A stretch of DNA of 64,000 nt from assembly GCA_005784505.1 (NCBI GenBank), contig VCAZ01000003.1, positions 1,200,768 to 1,264,767 of the forward strand. The letters are read 5' to 3'. Source of the stretch: Bagarius yarrelli. Taxonomy: Eukaryota; Chordata; Actinopteri; Siluriformes; Sisoridae. The notes beneath the pieces were generated by a model that worked only from the letters and a program-made list of their open reading frames with translations, ran no database searches and was not told the origin of the DNA. The position numbers and the translations under genes are program-made. This document shows positions 10,901-24,100 of the stretch, piece after piece; position 1 is the first letter of the stretch; each line of letters begins with the position of its first letter.

Positions 10901-13900
10901 AATCTAGAGCTGGCTTTTCTTTTTGGCAAAAGACTTTTACACTGGCACAAAGAAGAAAATGGCAAAGAAATCTCTTGAAGCATCCTGGAAACCTGGATTT
11001 ATTTAAAACAGTGCAATTTCATTAATGGTATTTAACGCAAATTCAGTCTGTGACAAATGACAAATTAAACAACTAAGAAACAAGCATAAAAGTAAAAGAA
11101 TTGAAACTAAAGCCTGCTAGGGAAGTGCTATAGACACGGGAGTAGACAGACTCAGGGGGTTAGGACCACAGACCAGTGTTATTTACAAACAGACCAGTTT
11201 ATTTAACAAGATTAATAACAGAACTCAAAGGTTGGATTTCAGAGAATTTTAGAGTATTTAGTATGAGCGAAGAACTTTGAGAATACAGGATTGTCCCGGA
11301 ATTCGAGGAACACAAGGGAATACCACTGGAATACTCAGTCTGAAACTCTTTAAGGTGTATAGAGTCGGAAAGATTTGAGAGACTTCAAAAACTTGGGAAC
11401 GACACGACACTGGAGTGAGTCCTTTCTCCTGTTTAGACCAAACAAAGAAACAGAGTTAATAAGCTGCTTAAATAGGCAAAGTGAGAGTAATTTGGGAATT
11501 GGCGTTAGGTGCTCATGCTTAGAATTCAGGAAAATGTGAACAATGGGTGAACATGGTGTGTCGGTGACACTTCTGCTTCTGCATTGTTTTACTGTGTAAC
11601 TGTATTTATTGTTTTGCACTGGTACATGAATTGAGTGTTGATATGGAGCATAAGCAACCCAATGGAACACACATTTATAGAGCGGATTATTGAGGAGAAC
11701 GCCACACCATGCAATGACGACAGCAAGAGGGAAACTTGCCAAACTTGCGCGCTAAACACTGTTGGCGGATGTCTGTGGCGCATGCTTTATAATTTCGCTT
11801 ATGTTTTGGTTGTTTTCTAGCTTTCTCGGCCCCTTATTATAGCTTTTGTTCGATCGTAGGCCAGAAAAATTGAATTATAAACCAGAAAAAATGCACAAAA
11901 GCCTGCAATAAGAAAACCTATTGAAAAGTAACCAAGTCAGGTTGTACTGTGTATTAACTTATTTTACCACTACAAAAAGCACCTTTAAATTTTTTTATAC
12001 CAGAACATTGTTGTAGAAACAGGAACGAAGAGATTGCATCTCCAACAGTCTAACGAACCAAAAGACAAGCCCAAATAAACATGGCCGCTTGTTTCAATTT
12101 CATCATGTCTGTGGTGAGAAGAAGTGACACTGGTTCGCGCTTGTAGTGATGTCACTTCTGGTGAAATGCATGCAAATAGTGGCTTTTTTTATGTCCGTAT
12201 TTTTTAGCTTTCCGTTCTTAATGTGAAGGTTACAATTGCAGCCGCAATCCCAGAGTGGCCTCTCATTATAAAATCCTGCAGAAGCAGCCCATGAGACCTC
12301 ATTAAATTGTGGATTGTGGACAGTTAAATTGAAGTGATTTACAGCACTCATTTTATGCTGTTTAATTTTTCTCCTTGGGGTAATTTGTCTCTATCTGCCT
12401 TCTGTGAGAGACAGAGATGCATGTCGACTAGCGGAGTTGATATGGAACTGATCCCTTATCCAGCAATGAACTATGAGGAAACTCTTAAGTTTTGCAAAAG
12501 AAGTTCTTATCAGTGACCACTGTGCCTTATTTTGAATCACAGTTCCGAGACAATGCTTTAGGATAAATCTAGACAATGTTTCGTGCCATAAAGACTGGCG
12601 TGCCATAAAGATTTTGTTTCCATTCCAGGTTGCTAAATTCCAATAGTATAACTCCCACAATTCTTTACCACGAAACATCATTTAAAGGCTTCTGCTCTTT
12701 AAAGTGGGAAGGGGTAAAAAATGTATGCTTATAATATGTAGTAAAGGCACCTTCATAAAGGATAACCTTTTTGCGGCCATTGCATTAAAAACAATTTCAC
12801 ATATATACGACAGATCGGATTATATAGGCAGTGTTGGCTGAAATGGTTAAGCCACTAAGGTGTGTGACTTGAAAGACCAGGAAGACCTGGGTTCAAGCCC
12901 CAGGTCAGTTGCAGACGCCATTTGCTTAACTGCTGGGTCTGTAAGCAAGACCCTTTAGCCCTTCCTGCTTCAGGAGTGCTGTATCATCTCTGACCCCAAC
13001 TTTCTAGGGTGGAAAATGCGAGAAAAATTTTTTTTCACTGTGCTGTAGAGTTTATATGACAAATGAAGACGTTTGCTTTACATTTAAATAGCGTATAGCA
13101 GTCTAGGAATATTTTAATCGGAATGTTTTCAATTGGAATGTCAAAAAGTGTGCATGTAACAATGTGAAGCATTAAAGATTTTGTAAATGCGTCTAACAGG
13201 GTTTTAAAATAAAAATGTGTTTGGACATAAAATAACAAAGTAAAGACATAGACCCAGGTGTGGGCCTTGAGTTGTAAATGTGTCTCATATTAAGTTTATT
13301 CGCTTGTCATCGGCACTTTATCACTGTCCTGCACCGCTTTCTTGACTGACCACTTCGGTTTAGAGCTAAAAAGGTACGAAGTGCTCCTAAGCTTGAGCAT
13401 TTTAATGTTAGTGGTATAATTATGGCTCGTAAAATATGTTTGCATTCCAATTTTAAAGCTGCATTTGTTTCTCCAATTTGCTCACACCACTTTAAAATTT
13501 AGGAGAAGCATTGTATCCACACTTTATAAACGTGTAAACGCCAACCATTTACATTTACGGCGTTTGGAAGACAACTTATCCATAAAGACTAGCAGAAGGG
13601 AAAAGATGTTATATTTTATGTTTAGCTCATTTACACCAGTGAGCGGTTTGGTGTTAAGGGCTTTGCTCATGAACTCAGCATGGGCTGGTTGTCAGTGCTG
13701 GGAACTAAATTGACTTCTTGTGATCAGGAATCCATTGACTTTTACATTTACAGCGTTTGGCAGACGCCCTCATCCATAGTGATGTACAAAAGTGATTTGA
13801 GTCTTCATCGATGAATAGATCAATACTCGGTCGCTAGATCACAAACTAAGTGTATTATCAACCCCAAATTATTGGAAAATGAGCAACAAGGTATTTTTTA

Positions 13901-16900
13901 ACATGGGTAATAATTGCAAACTTTACATTTATAGCATTTGGCAGACTCCCTTATCCAGAGTTACTTACATTCATCCATGTCTTTATACAACTGAGGGGTT
14001 GGGAGTTGGGATCCTTGCTCGAGGGCCCAGCAGTGGTGGTTTGGTGTTGCTGGAAATTAAACCCTAAATCTAACTGAAGACCACCAGTCACTCGACTGTT
14101 CTGACAATGAAAAATCAGGGCTTGCAAAAATTAATTTAATTCCTCATAGCCCTTCGGGCAGGTACTCTTCAGTTTTGAAAGATATTTTTCTTCCTATGAG
14201 ATGGACAGGGCGGGGATACATTTTGGTAGCCCAAGTAGAAGACACAATAGCTCCGGGACGTCGGGTTAGCGATTTTGCAAACCCTGAAACTTCATTCTAC
14301 AGACAACAAGACAAAGTTTTGTTTCATGACAAAACAAAAAGTCCTGAAGAGTAATGCACATGTAGAACATATACCAAAGTGGCATGTTAAAATGTAAGAT
14401 GTAGAGAATTAAAGGGAAGGTGCACAAAATGAAGATGAGGCCTGCCATGTTGTTCGGTTTAGAGACAGTGGAACTGTAAAGACAGGAGTCAAAGTTAGTG
14501 GTAGGAGAGCTGAAGATGTTAAGGTTTTCTTAACATAGTAAGGAGGGTGGACAAGATTAGGAAGAAGCACATTAGAGTAATGGTTTTGTTGGACATTTTG
14601 AGGATTTTGAAGTCAGATTGAGATTATTTGGACATCTTTTGGCTACTTTTATTGGTAGGAGGATGTTGAAAATGAAACTGCAGGCAGAAGACAAATAGGA
14701 AGGCCAAAGAGAAGGCATTTAGATGTGACCTCTGGTGACCTCTGATCTCTGAGGGGAAAAGATTTGTTACAATTTTCAAATTTAAAGCTTAATACTTGGT
14801 ACTTGGTGTTGCTGTTGTAGGACACTCTAATCACATTTGTGATTTACAAAAAGACAACGAGGTTACTTTAAACTTTTGATTGTAAATCTACCTACTTATA
14901 TCTGATCATACTCCGGCAGCAGAGACATTTTTGATACAACTGTTCATTCAGACTAAAAGTGAAAAAAAATATCCCAATCTCCTGTCGTACTTCTTGAATT
15001 ACTAGCGTTTAATTAGTTTTTAATTAGAGATCAGAATTGGAGTGGTGGAAGCCTTCCGTTCGTGACCAGCTGATGTATAGCCTATGTGACAGCTTCGATT
15101 GCTAGACCAGTCGCGATTCTTATGTGATTTGAACCATGAACCCCACAGACCCCACACTGCCACGTTTTTCTATAACTTACTGTCATCACTTGGCTGATTG
15201 CTTTAGCCCCACGGGGGCAAGACAGCGATCCAATGGCAATTTGGAGTAACCCCATTTTATTCAGGTTGTCAGCAAACAGGTACCAAATAACCTGTGCAGC
15301 CTGATTGCTTATGTAACCGTTCCTAGTTCCCAGAGGCAATCTCAAACTCAGATGACATGCAGGACCAATGCTTTCAGTCATAATTCTCCTGGTCCTCAAG
15401 GGACACCGGGTCCTGAAAAAGGGGAATTATTCAAACATTCATTGAGAAATATCATGAATTGAGAGAGGGTGGCCTGAGTGTAGCCTCAGGGGTTTGAACT
15501 AGAGAGTCTGTTTTTCTTCCTGCGAAGCCTTGAGGTCGTATAAATTTCTACTCTGTGGGTCAGAGAATTAAGTGTGCTATTTATTCGGCCATTGTGTTCT
15601 CCATCATAATTTGTGCACGTTTAAAATATAATTAGCAAAGTCTCTTAATGACATCATAAAGCATGTGGGTATATAATGATCGGAGTAATTAGGAAACCTA
15701 TTATACATGTTCCTAGCAGTCTTGTTAGTGTGGTTGTTTGTCCTTTCTTACATTCACTAAATATTTTTAATCACTCGAGGAAACCTGCTCATATAACTTG
15801 CCATCTAATAAACTGCCCATGGCAACAAGTACCTGTTGAATGGATCCAGGACATATAATGAAAAGTGAGGAATTTTTTTCCTAATTCACTTATAATCTCT
15901 GTAGAACTTCGTCCAATTTGAGAAAATACTGACCCTCATTTTCTCAGAAACATGGCTTAGCCGAACTGCACCTGGCATGCCGATACAGCTGGATGGGTTT
16001 TCTTTAATTTATGGGAATCTTACAGTAACCTTGAGCAGGAAAGCAGTGGGAATTGTGTATTTCCTGGTTAACTCTTCCCAAACCATGTTACAGAGTGGGG
16101 GATTCGCAGATATGCTACAGTATATCATCAAACAACAAACAATAATATGTTACTGACATTTAAGCAGAAAAGCAGATTTACTGTAGTTCAACCTTTAAAA
16201 GGGTCTAAGAGTCTAGTAAGTCTGTTGCATCAAAGTCTAATAATTTACCCATACAGCCATTGTTAAACATGCAGCATTTACATTTACAGCATGTAGGGCA
16301 ACCTACATTCATCTCATTTATACAACTGAGTAATTGAGGGGTTGATGTCCAGCAGTGGTGGCTTGGTGAAGCTGGGAATAAAACCCAAACTCTTCGGGTT
16401 GGCAGTCCAACATAACCATGATCTACCAGTCCCCCACTTATCTTTAGGGTATAAAAACTGTAAACAAAATATCTTATTAAAGTACAATTAAAGCTGGTGT
16501 CACAGTGGTTAAGGTGTTGGGCTGCTAACTGGAAGATAAGGGTTTGATTCCCAGCACCACCCAATTGCTCGGTTGCATAAATGAAATAAATGCAAGTCGG
16601 TCTGGATAAGGGCGTCTGCCAAATGCTGTAAATGTTACATCTTTTTTCGGGGGAAGTGGTAGGTGATTAAGGTTGTAGACTGCTAACCGGAAGATTGTGG
16701 ATTCAGTTTACAGCACCACCAAGTTGCCACTGATGGCCCCCTAGGCAAGGCCTGTAATCCCTAATTGCTTAGTTGTATAAAAGAGATAAATGTAAGTCGG
16801 CTGCCATATGCTGTAAATGTGAGTAGACTGAAAACTATAATAAAGAACTTATGTGGTTGGCCAGGTGTAGTGTAGTGGCGCCGGCACCTGCGTGCACAGT

Positions 16901-19900
16901 TGTGCTTCGGCGACCCGGGTTCAAATCTGGCTTGCGTCCTTTCCGTTACCACCCCCAGCTCTCTCTATCTCCCCAATTTCATCTATGTCTGTTCCATAAA
17001 ACAAAAGGCACATATGCCTAAAAAATAACTTAAAAAAAACTTATGTGGCATAGAATACAAAGCTAAAAAGACAAACAGCAAATTCATGTGGGCCAAACAG
17101 ATAAATCAGGAGGACAAAAGCTGATTGGTTGACAAGGGGACAAATGAATTGTTAAAAAAAAGGTAAAAATGTTTAAATTGAATTACTTTTACTACCGACA
17201 CTGTCCTCATGGTGCAATAGTAATGTCTTTCATGCCATTTTTTAAATTGCCACAAGAGGGCGCCTTATATTGGTGGCTACTCCTACATTGTCTTGTCAGT
17301 CATTTTTATCCTCACGTGAAAAAATTGAAATCTTACACAGCAAGCTTAAACATGTAATAGAATTGTGAAAATCAATTCTATTGATGATGATTGAAATTTG
17401 GTTAGTTTATATGATTGTGATTTGTGTTTTGAAAAGTTTTTTAATAGATTTTTTAATATTTAACATTAAAAATTATGTTTACTTAAATTCTTTTTGAGCA
17501 ATAAAAGGTGAAGAAGTGAGTACAGGCAGGTTGGAATGGGTGGAGAAACATGTCAGGAGTGATGTGTGACAGAAATATTAGCTAGAATCAAGGGGAAGGT
17601 GTACAAGACAGTGGTGAGACAGTTATGATGTATGGTTTAGAGACAGTGGTGAGACCAGCTATGATGTATGGTTTAGAGACAGTGGTGAGACCAGCTATGA
17701 TGTATGGTTTAGAGACAGTGGTGAGACCAGCTATGATGTATGGTTTAGAGACAGTGGTGAGACCAGCTATGATGTATGGTTTAGAGACAGTGGCACTGAG
17801 GAAGAGACAGAGCTGAAAGTAGCAGAGCTGAAGATGTTGAGGTTTTCTTTGGGAGTGACGAGGTTGGACAGGATTAGGAACGAGTTCATCACGGGGACGG
17901 CTCATGTTAGATGTTTTGGGGAGAAATTCAGGGAAGCCAGATTGAGTTGGTTTGGACATGTACAGAGGAGGGATAGTGAATATATCGGTAGGAGGATGTT
18001 AGGAATGAAGCTACTAGTAAGAAGACTAAAGAGGAAGACCAAAGAGGAGGTATATGGATGCGGTAAACGAGGACATGAAGTTCGTGGGTGTGAGTGAAGA
18101 GGATGTAGAGAATAGGGTTAAATGGAGACAGATGATTTTCTGTGGCAACCCCTAAAAGGGAACAGTGGAAAGGATGAGAAAGAAGACTTAAGTTCATTTT
18201 GAGCTATTAATAACTAAACAGTACCTGCCTGAAGGGTTGATAAGTATTCAGTAATTTTGCCACCCCTAAGCAGAGGGTAGGGGGTATACAAACAAACAGC
18301 ACATGAAATCTCTGTGTAATATTCCGCTTTAACAGTAATACTATAAGTCTCAGATTTGATAGCAAGGTGCCCAGGGTTGCACCATGATTTACATAAACAC
18401 CGATTCCAATTTCTTTGCTTTTTTGTTGGTTTGCACAACCAATGTGAAAACCATTCATTAAAACTTGAGTGATGGAAGTTGTGGCTTCAAGCCAACTTTC
18501 TGTCCAACGCATGAAGCAACAGCTTTGTATTTGCCCTGATTTCCATTCAGTGCTGAGAGTTAATCCATTTTATTAGCCAGAGACCTTTATTTGCTATTGT
18601 ACATGATGCTATCGGGCAGGTAAAGTTAATTCCTCTCTCTTCCATTCCTATGGTTTTCTTTCAAAACATCCTCATAAATTCACATGGCAGGTCGAGCAAA
18701 GGCACGACAGTAAACAAAGGACGTGAGGACAATATCGGATTTCTGCGTGTGAAGACTGAAAAGATTCCTTCCGTTCTAACGTGAAAGCAAACGACGAAAA
18801 GAGCACAAAAACTGTTTCTAAATAAACATAAAGCCACTAAAAGGGACAACAAAACTCAACCAATTTTTTGGAAAAACTAGTCTAGTTTATGGTATTTGTT
18901 CGAGGTCGGTTGATAGTTTTCCCTATTTACATGTTAGTGAAGAAACTGTGGAAATAATCAACAGCATTCAATTTGAAATGTAATATTACTGCTAACACTG
19001 TTCAAGCGGTGGAGCTTGAACCCAGGTCCTCTTGGTCTTCAGATCAGCAACTCTGGCTGGCGGTGGTGGGTCTTAAACCCAGGTCTTCCTGGTCTTCAGG
19101 TCAACAACTCAGCGCCTTAACCATTGAGCCACCACTGCCTCTGAGCAATTGGAAGTTGAGAGCCTTGCTCAGGGGCCCAGCGGTGACAACTTTGTGGTGT
19201 TACGAATTAAATCCTGTTCTTCCAATTTGTAGTCCCAACACCTTAACCACTGTTCTACCACTTCTCTCTCCCTTTTTTTCCCTTTCCAGTTTGAATAGTA
19301 TTATGCTGTATGTTAGGATACTTTATCTAGTCAAAATTGCCTTTTTTCAGCTGAGCATGCGAGTTTTTCAGAATAAAGTGTACCATGCCTGGAACACAAA
19401 AGGGAATGCCATGCGTTATTGTTTCCCCAACACTGCATTTTTGAGGTCTCTTCATGACCCACCAAGACTGAATCCCCCATTCCACAGAAGCAACACTTTC
19501 ATTTTTATTATTCAGGTTTCATGTCTTTACAGCAAATTAAATACGATTAAGTAGCGTCTGAGAACAGCAGTTATTTCCAACACGTGTCTTTTGTTAGGCG
19601 GACCCACACATTCAAACACACTGAGGTTTACAAAGGATTCCTTTAACATGCTGTCAGACTTTCCGGGATAGAACCTAGAACACATTTGATGAACCTAAGC
19701 AAGGTGTTTGTTGAAATTTTGTAAAACTGATATTAAAGTTCTATTACGTTTCTATAACATTTGTAGCTTTCTTGACAGTCATATAGCTTGATTGTAGAAA
19801 AAGGAGAAGAAAAAAAAATAAAAGCATTTGGTGTCAAGATTAAACAATAAATTAAGTGGTCTTAATGTATTTATATATATTCTGTGGAAGGTGCAGGACC

Positions 19901-21021
19901 AAGAAATGTTTGTCTATTCAAATTATTATAGGTTTTCCTACCTGCCTGTCAACTTTAATTGGTGTGAATTGGGGGTTTGAATAATGACGCCATGGTTACA
20001 GTATTTCTTTTGGACAGATATGAATATGGTGTAATTCGATAGTAACAGTTAGCTCATGTAGTTTGTGTACCTTTACGAATTACAGTTATATTTACAGAAT
20101 TTGGCAGATGCTCTCATCCAGAGCAACTTACATTTGTCTGTTTTATACGCTGAGCAATTGAGGGTTAAAGGCCTTGCTCAGGGGCCCAACAGGGGAACTT
20201 GGTGGTGCTGGGAATCGTAACCCAAATAGCAATTAGCAGTCCAACACCACTTCCCTAACTCCTGATGATTCTGATGATTTCTAGTGTGTGCACGTTCGTG
20301 CATTCAGGGAGCCTGGCTTCGGGCTGCGTTTTGCCGGGATGGTGGGAACTATGCTTTCAGTGCAGGGTGCACTTAGCATTTTTCAAGATGCCCTACTGCA
20401 CCTTTATTAAGAGTGTGGAATGGAAGAAATAGTATGCACAAATAGAGGACTAACGGCAGGTTTTAAACTATTACTGTGATGATACTTATGAGTATGATGC
20501 GTAAATTCTTTTTTGGTACAACCTCTAAAGAAACATTTCCTTTCCACATCCAAAGTTACTTTAAAAGCAGCCAACTTTGCTGTGCTTCAGGCTATTACTT
20601 CACTCTGGCAGCCATAGCTTTGGCTTGGGCATTTTGTTCTTTCTTTGTAAAGTTTTCCTTTCCCAGATTTGTTAAAATAACAATTTCGTTAAGGGCATTT
20701 TTTTTTTTTAGGCAATTAAGTGTATTTTGCTCACCCATGTTAAAATCGCAGTGTTGCCAGCCTGAAAAGTGTCCAGGTTGGAATTAAATCAGATTAGTTT
20801 TAGGAAATTGTGGAATGCAAAGCTTAATCATGCATATCGTCAGCCTAAGTTGGTGAAATGAAGTGTAGCTTACTGGTGTAATTAAAGGAAACGTGACCGC
20901 ACACATTTTCTCACCAATGTATTCAAGATGCAAATTCTAAGTAGAACTGAACTAAATGCTCAGCTGCCCTGACAAAGGCTGCATTTACACTGCAGTTCCT
21001 GACGCCCAATTCCGATTTTGT

Positions 21022-21111
<90 letters not shown>

Positions 21112-24100
21112 GCTAATCCGTATCTGATATCTGCATTTACACTATACACAACAAAATAGCCCAAGATAGAAGTAATGATTGGAAAATGCATTAAAAACCT
21201 TAATAAATATCAACATACGTAGTTGTGCTAAGTTATATACATACTGTATATCGCTTGTGGTGTCCACGCGCCACCATCACTCCTTCAATGACGTTTGACT
21301 TGCATTGACAGGTAAATAACCGATCTGTCTGATTACATGGCAGACGTTAATACAAATACCATTTATATCCAGTTAAATAAAAATATATCAGAATCCATGT
21401 GCTTTTTTCCTGCTTACACGGTCGTCAGTCATATCCCATCTGTGCCACATAGGAGGAAAAACTTTGGAATTGGGTCACATGCAGCCTAGGTAAAGGGAAG
21501 GTTTTCAGATCTACATGTCTGGCCAGATACATTTCTGATTTATGTTGAATTTTTTCTAAAAAAGGATTATACTAAATTTTTGTATACATCCATGGTAAAT
21601 ATTCTAGATTTGACTGAAAGCATTTGGTGCCAGTGTGTGTTGGTATTTGTACGTGTTCTAGGGTATGGTCAGACTGGACCCAAGTCACATAAACCAGGCT
21701 ATGACTCTATAGCATCTGCTGTGTCTGGGATGATGCACATCACTGGTCCTGAGGTAAGAAAAGGCTCTTTTTTTAAAAGCAGGCAGAACTGAAAGGTACT
21801 GTTGGTATCATACTATAGTACAAGTTGTACTATGCTATGTGATTTTAGTAGAAATAGCTTTACCTTACACATCAGCATTTCAATTTTACTGTATGTCTTA
21901 AAGGACGGGGATCCAGTGAGGCCTGGAGTTGCCATGACAGATCTGGCCACTGGATTATATGCTCATGGAGCAATGATGGCTGGCCTGCTGCAGAGACAGA
22001 GGACTGGACAAGGTCTTCACATCGACTGTAACCTGCTCTCATCTCAGGTCAATTTTTCTTATCTTTAAAATCAGTTTAATTTTTAGTGACCACTTCCCAA
22101 ATATTTTCTTACGATAAACACCCTATTAAAGTATATTTTCTAAAATAGATACCCTTTTTGAGTAATTTAATCGTAAACTCATTTAATTTTTACATTATTT
22201 TTTTTTACAAGCTTTTAATGGCTCTTTTAATAGTTCTTCAAAAAAGATGATGTTAGTGTTTGACTCAAATGGTTAAAGTACTAAGTTGTTGGCAAGAAGA
22301 TCAGGGTTCCACTGCCAAGCTGTCACTACTGGGCCTCCACATTGTCATGGCTGACTCTAAATTTTATTTACAGCATTTGGTAAATGCTCTTATCCAGAGC
22401 GAATTACATTTATCTCTTTTAGACAACCGAGCAGCGAGGGGTTAAGGGCAACTTGGTTGTGCTGGGAATCTTCAGCTCTTGGGCCCATTAAACCTTCTAT
22501 TCGCTGGATTCTGGTAACCAGTACTAGTCTGCTAAGTCTGTATTGAATGTCTCTTTGTTGCGTACTCAGTAAACACACCTATTTCGGTTGAATTAACCTG
22601 TATCTCTAGTCTCGTAACACATACACTGGTGCCCTAAAATGGAGACCTAACTGCAAGGCTACGTAAAAAACTATGCAAATCGGGCAAAAGTGCACCTGGG
22701 GCAAAAGCTGCTTCAACACAAAGGATGGTCACACCAAATGTTGGTTTAATTGAGTTAAACCAAAAAAAAATAAAAAATCTTATTATGACATTATTTGAGA
22801 CATTCTAATTTTACAGAAGTGTTGAAAAATTTTTAACAGTACTGTAGCTTTGCAGGAACAGTAGGTCACCTGCAGCATCTTGCAAACATTGCCACAGTTC
22901 TTCTAAATTGAGTGTGTTTTGGTTTGTTCTGTTTCTTTATGTCATTCTTGACAGACTGGATGATGATAATGAGGACAGATCTCAGATTTCTTGTGCAAAC
23001 CAAAATCTCACTAAATTATTACAATAAATGGCAAAATTAATGTTTGGAAATGTAAACTGCTTTTTTTTTACTTCTATTGACACACTACAGAAAAAGATAA
23101 CTTTGGCCACCACTGTAAATGGTTGTATGTCTGCATCGGTAGTCAGTTATTACATTAACCCCTCGTTTTATCACCCTATCAATCAATTAACTGTTATAAA
23201 ACATAATATAAAAAATGAACAACCTCGTTAGACAAATAAAACCAGTTTTTAATTATAAAAAAATTTTACACAAGGACCCCAGGAAGTTGAAACAATTATT
23301 ACACGCATAAAATGTAAACATAAGCTAACGTTCTATCAGACCACCATTTCCTTTTTATGTGTTGGACCTTGTATTAATTGTAAGCTTAATTATATAATGA
23401 TGTATTTGCACAGCTTGAAGCTGTGAAGCAAAGTACGGTAATGATACAGTACATATGGGTAAACAGAGTACACACAAATTTACAGTTTATTCTCCATCCC
23501 ACTCTTTCCTGTCTCTTCTAAGCAATCTGGGTTGTAAATACAGCTGGTCTAGCTGGGACTGTCCTCATCCCTTATGCTCCACAGATCTTGCTGTATGACC
23601 GAGTGTTAGTTTTGTTAATGATAATTAAGTGAGCCGTCACGTCAGTTGCACAGACGGAGAGCATGTGAAACGAATTGGATAGATAGCCACTGCGCGTTTA
23701 ATTTAAGGTAATGCAGCACCAGAGTAAAAATGTTCAGTAACTTACAATTTTTCCATTAGCTTTTGGAATATTGTTGCAACGATAAAGCAGGGTGGTGTTA
23801 GCGTTGTGTAGTAGTAGCATTAAAACACTAGTCAGGTTTGCGGGCAAAAGGGCTGGAAACAAATCCTAGCAGAAACTTGTCACATGAGGCGACAACAACC
23901 TTTAGCACTTTGTTCTGTAAAATGTTCTGTGTTAGAATTGTGATAGATTTTACAATATAGAAATTAGTCTTTTTTTTGTTCCTTAATCTAACTCAAACTT
24001 TGGTAAAACTTTGGCATTTCTTTTCCAGTTGGTGAAGAAAACTAAAAAAAAAACCATCAGAAGTTTAACGTACAAAGCTAATAAAATGCAGCCAACGGGG

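Noticed and set aside
10450..11025. 191-codon frame with His/Thr repeats
   Set aside because: Centred on a CA microsatellite and starts in repeat-like DNA; no domain or splice context.
15082..15399. 105-codon minus-strand frame
   Set aside because: No start context, splice sites or domain; of the length expected by chance in 64 kb.
18973..19554. 193-codon frame
   Set aside because: The first third is SINE B and SINE A read in the antisense direction; the rest has no recognisable domain.
20956..21159. Tyr-Ile repeat frame
   Set aside because: Direct translation of an AT dinucleotide array.
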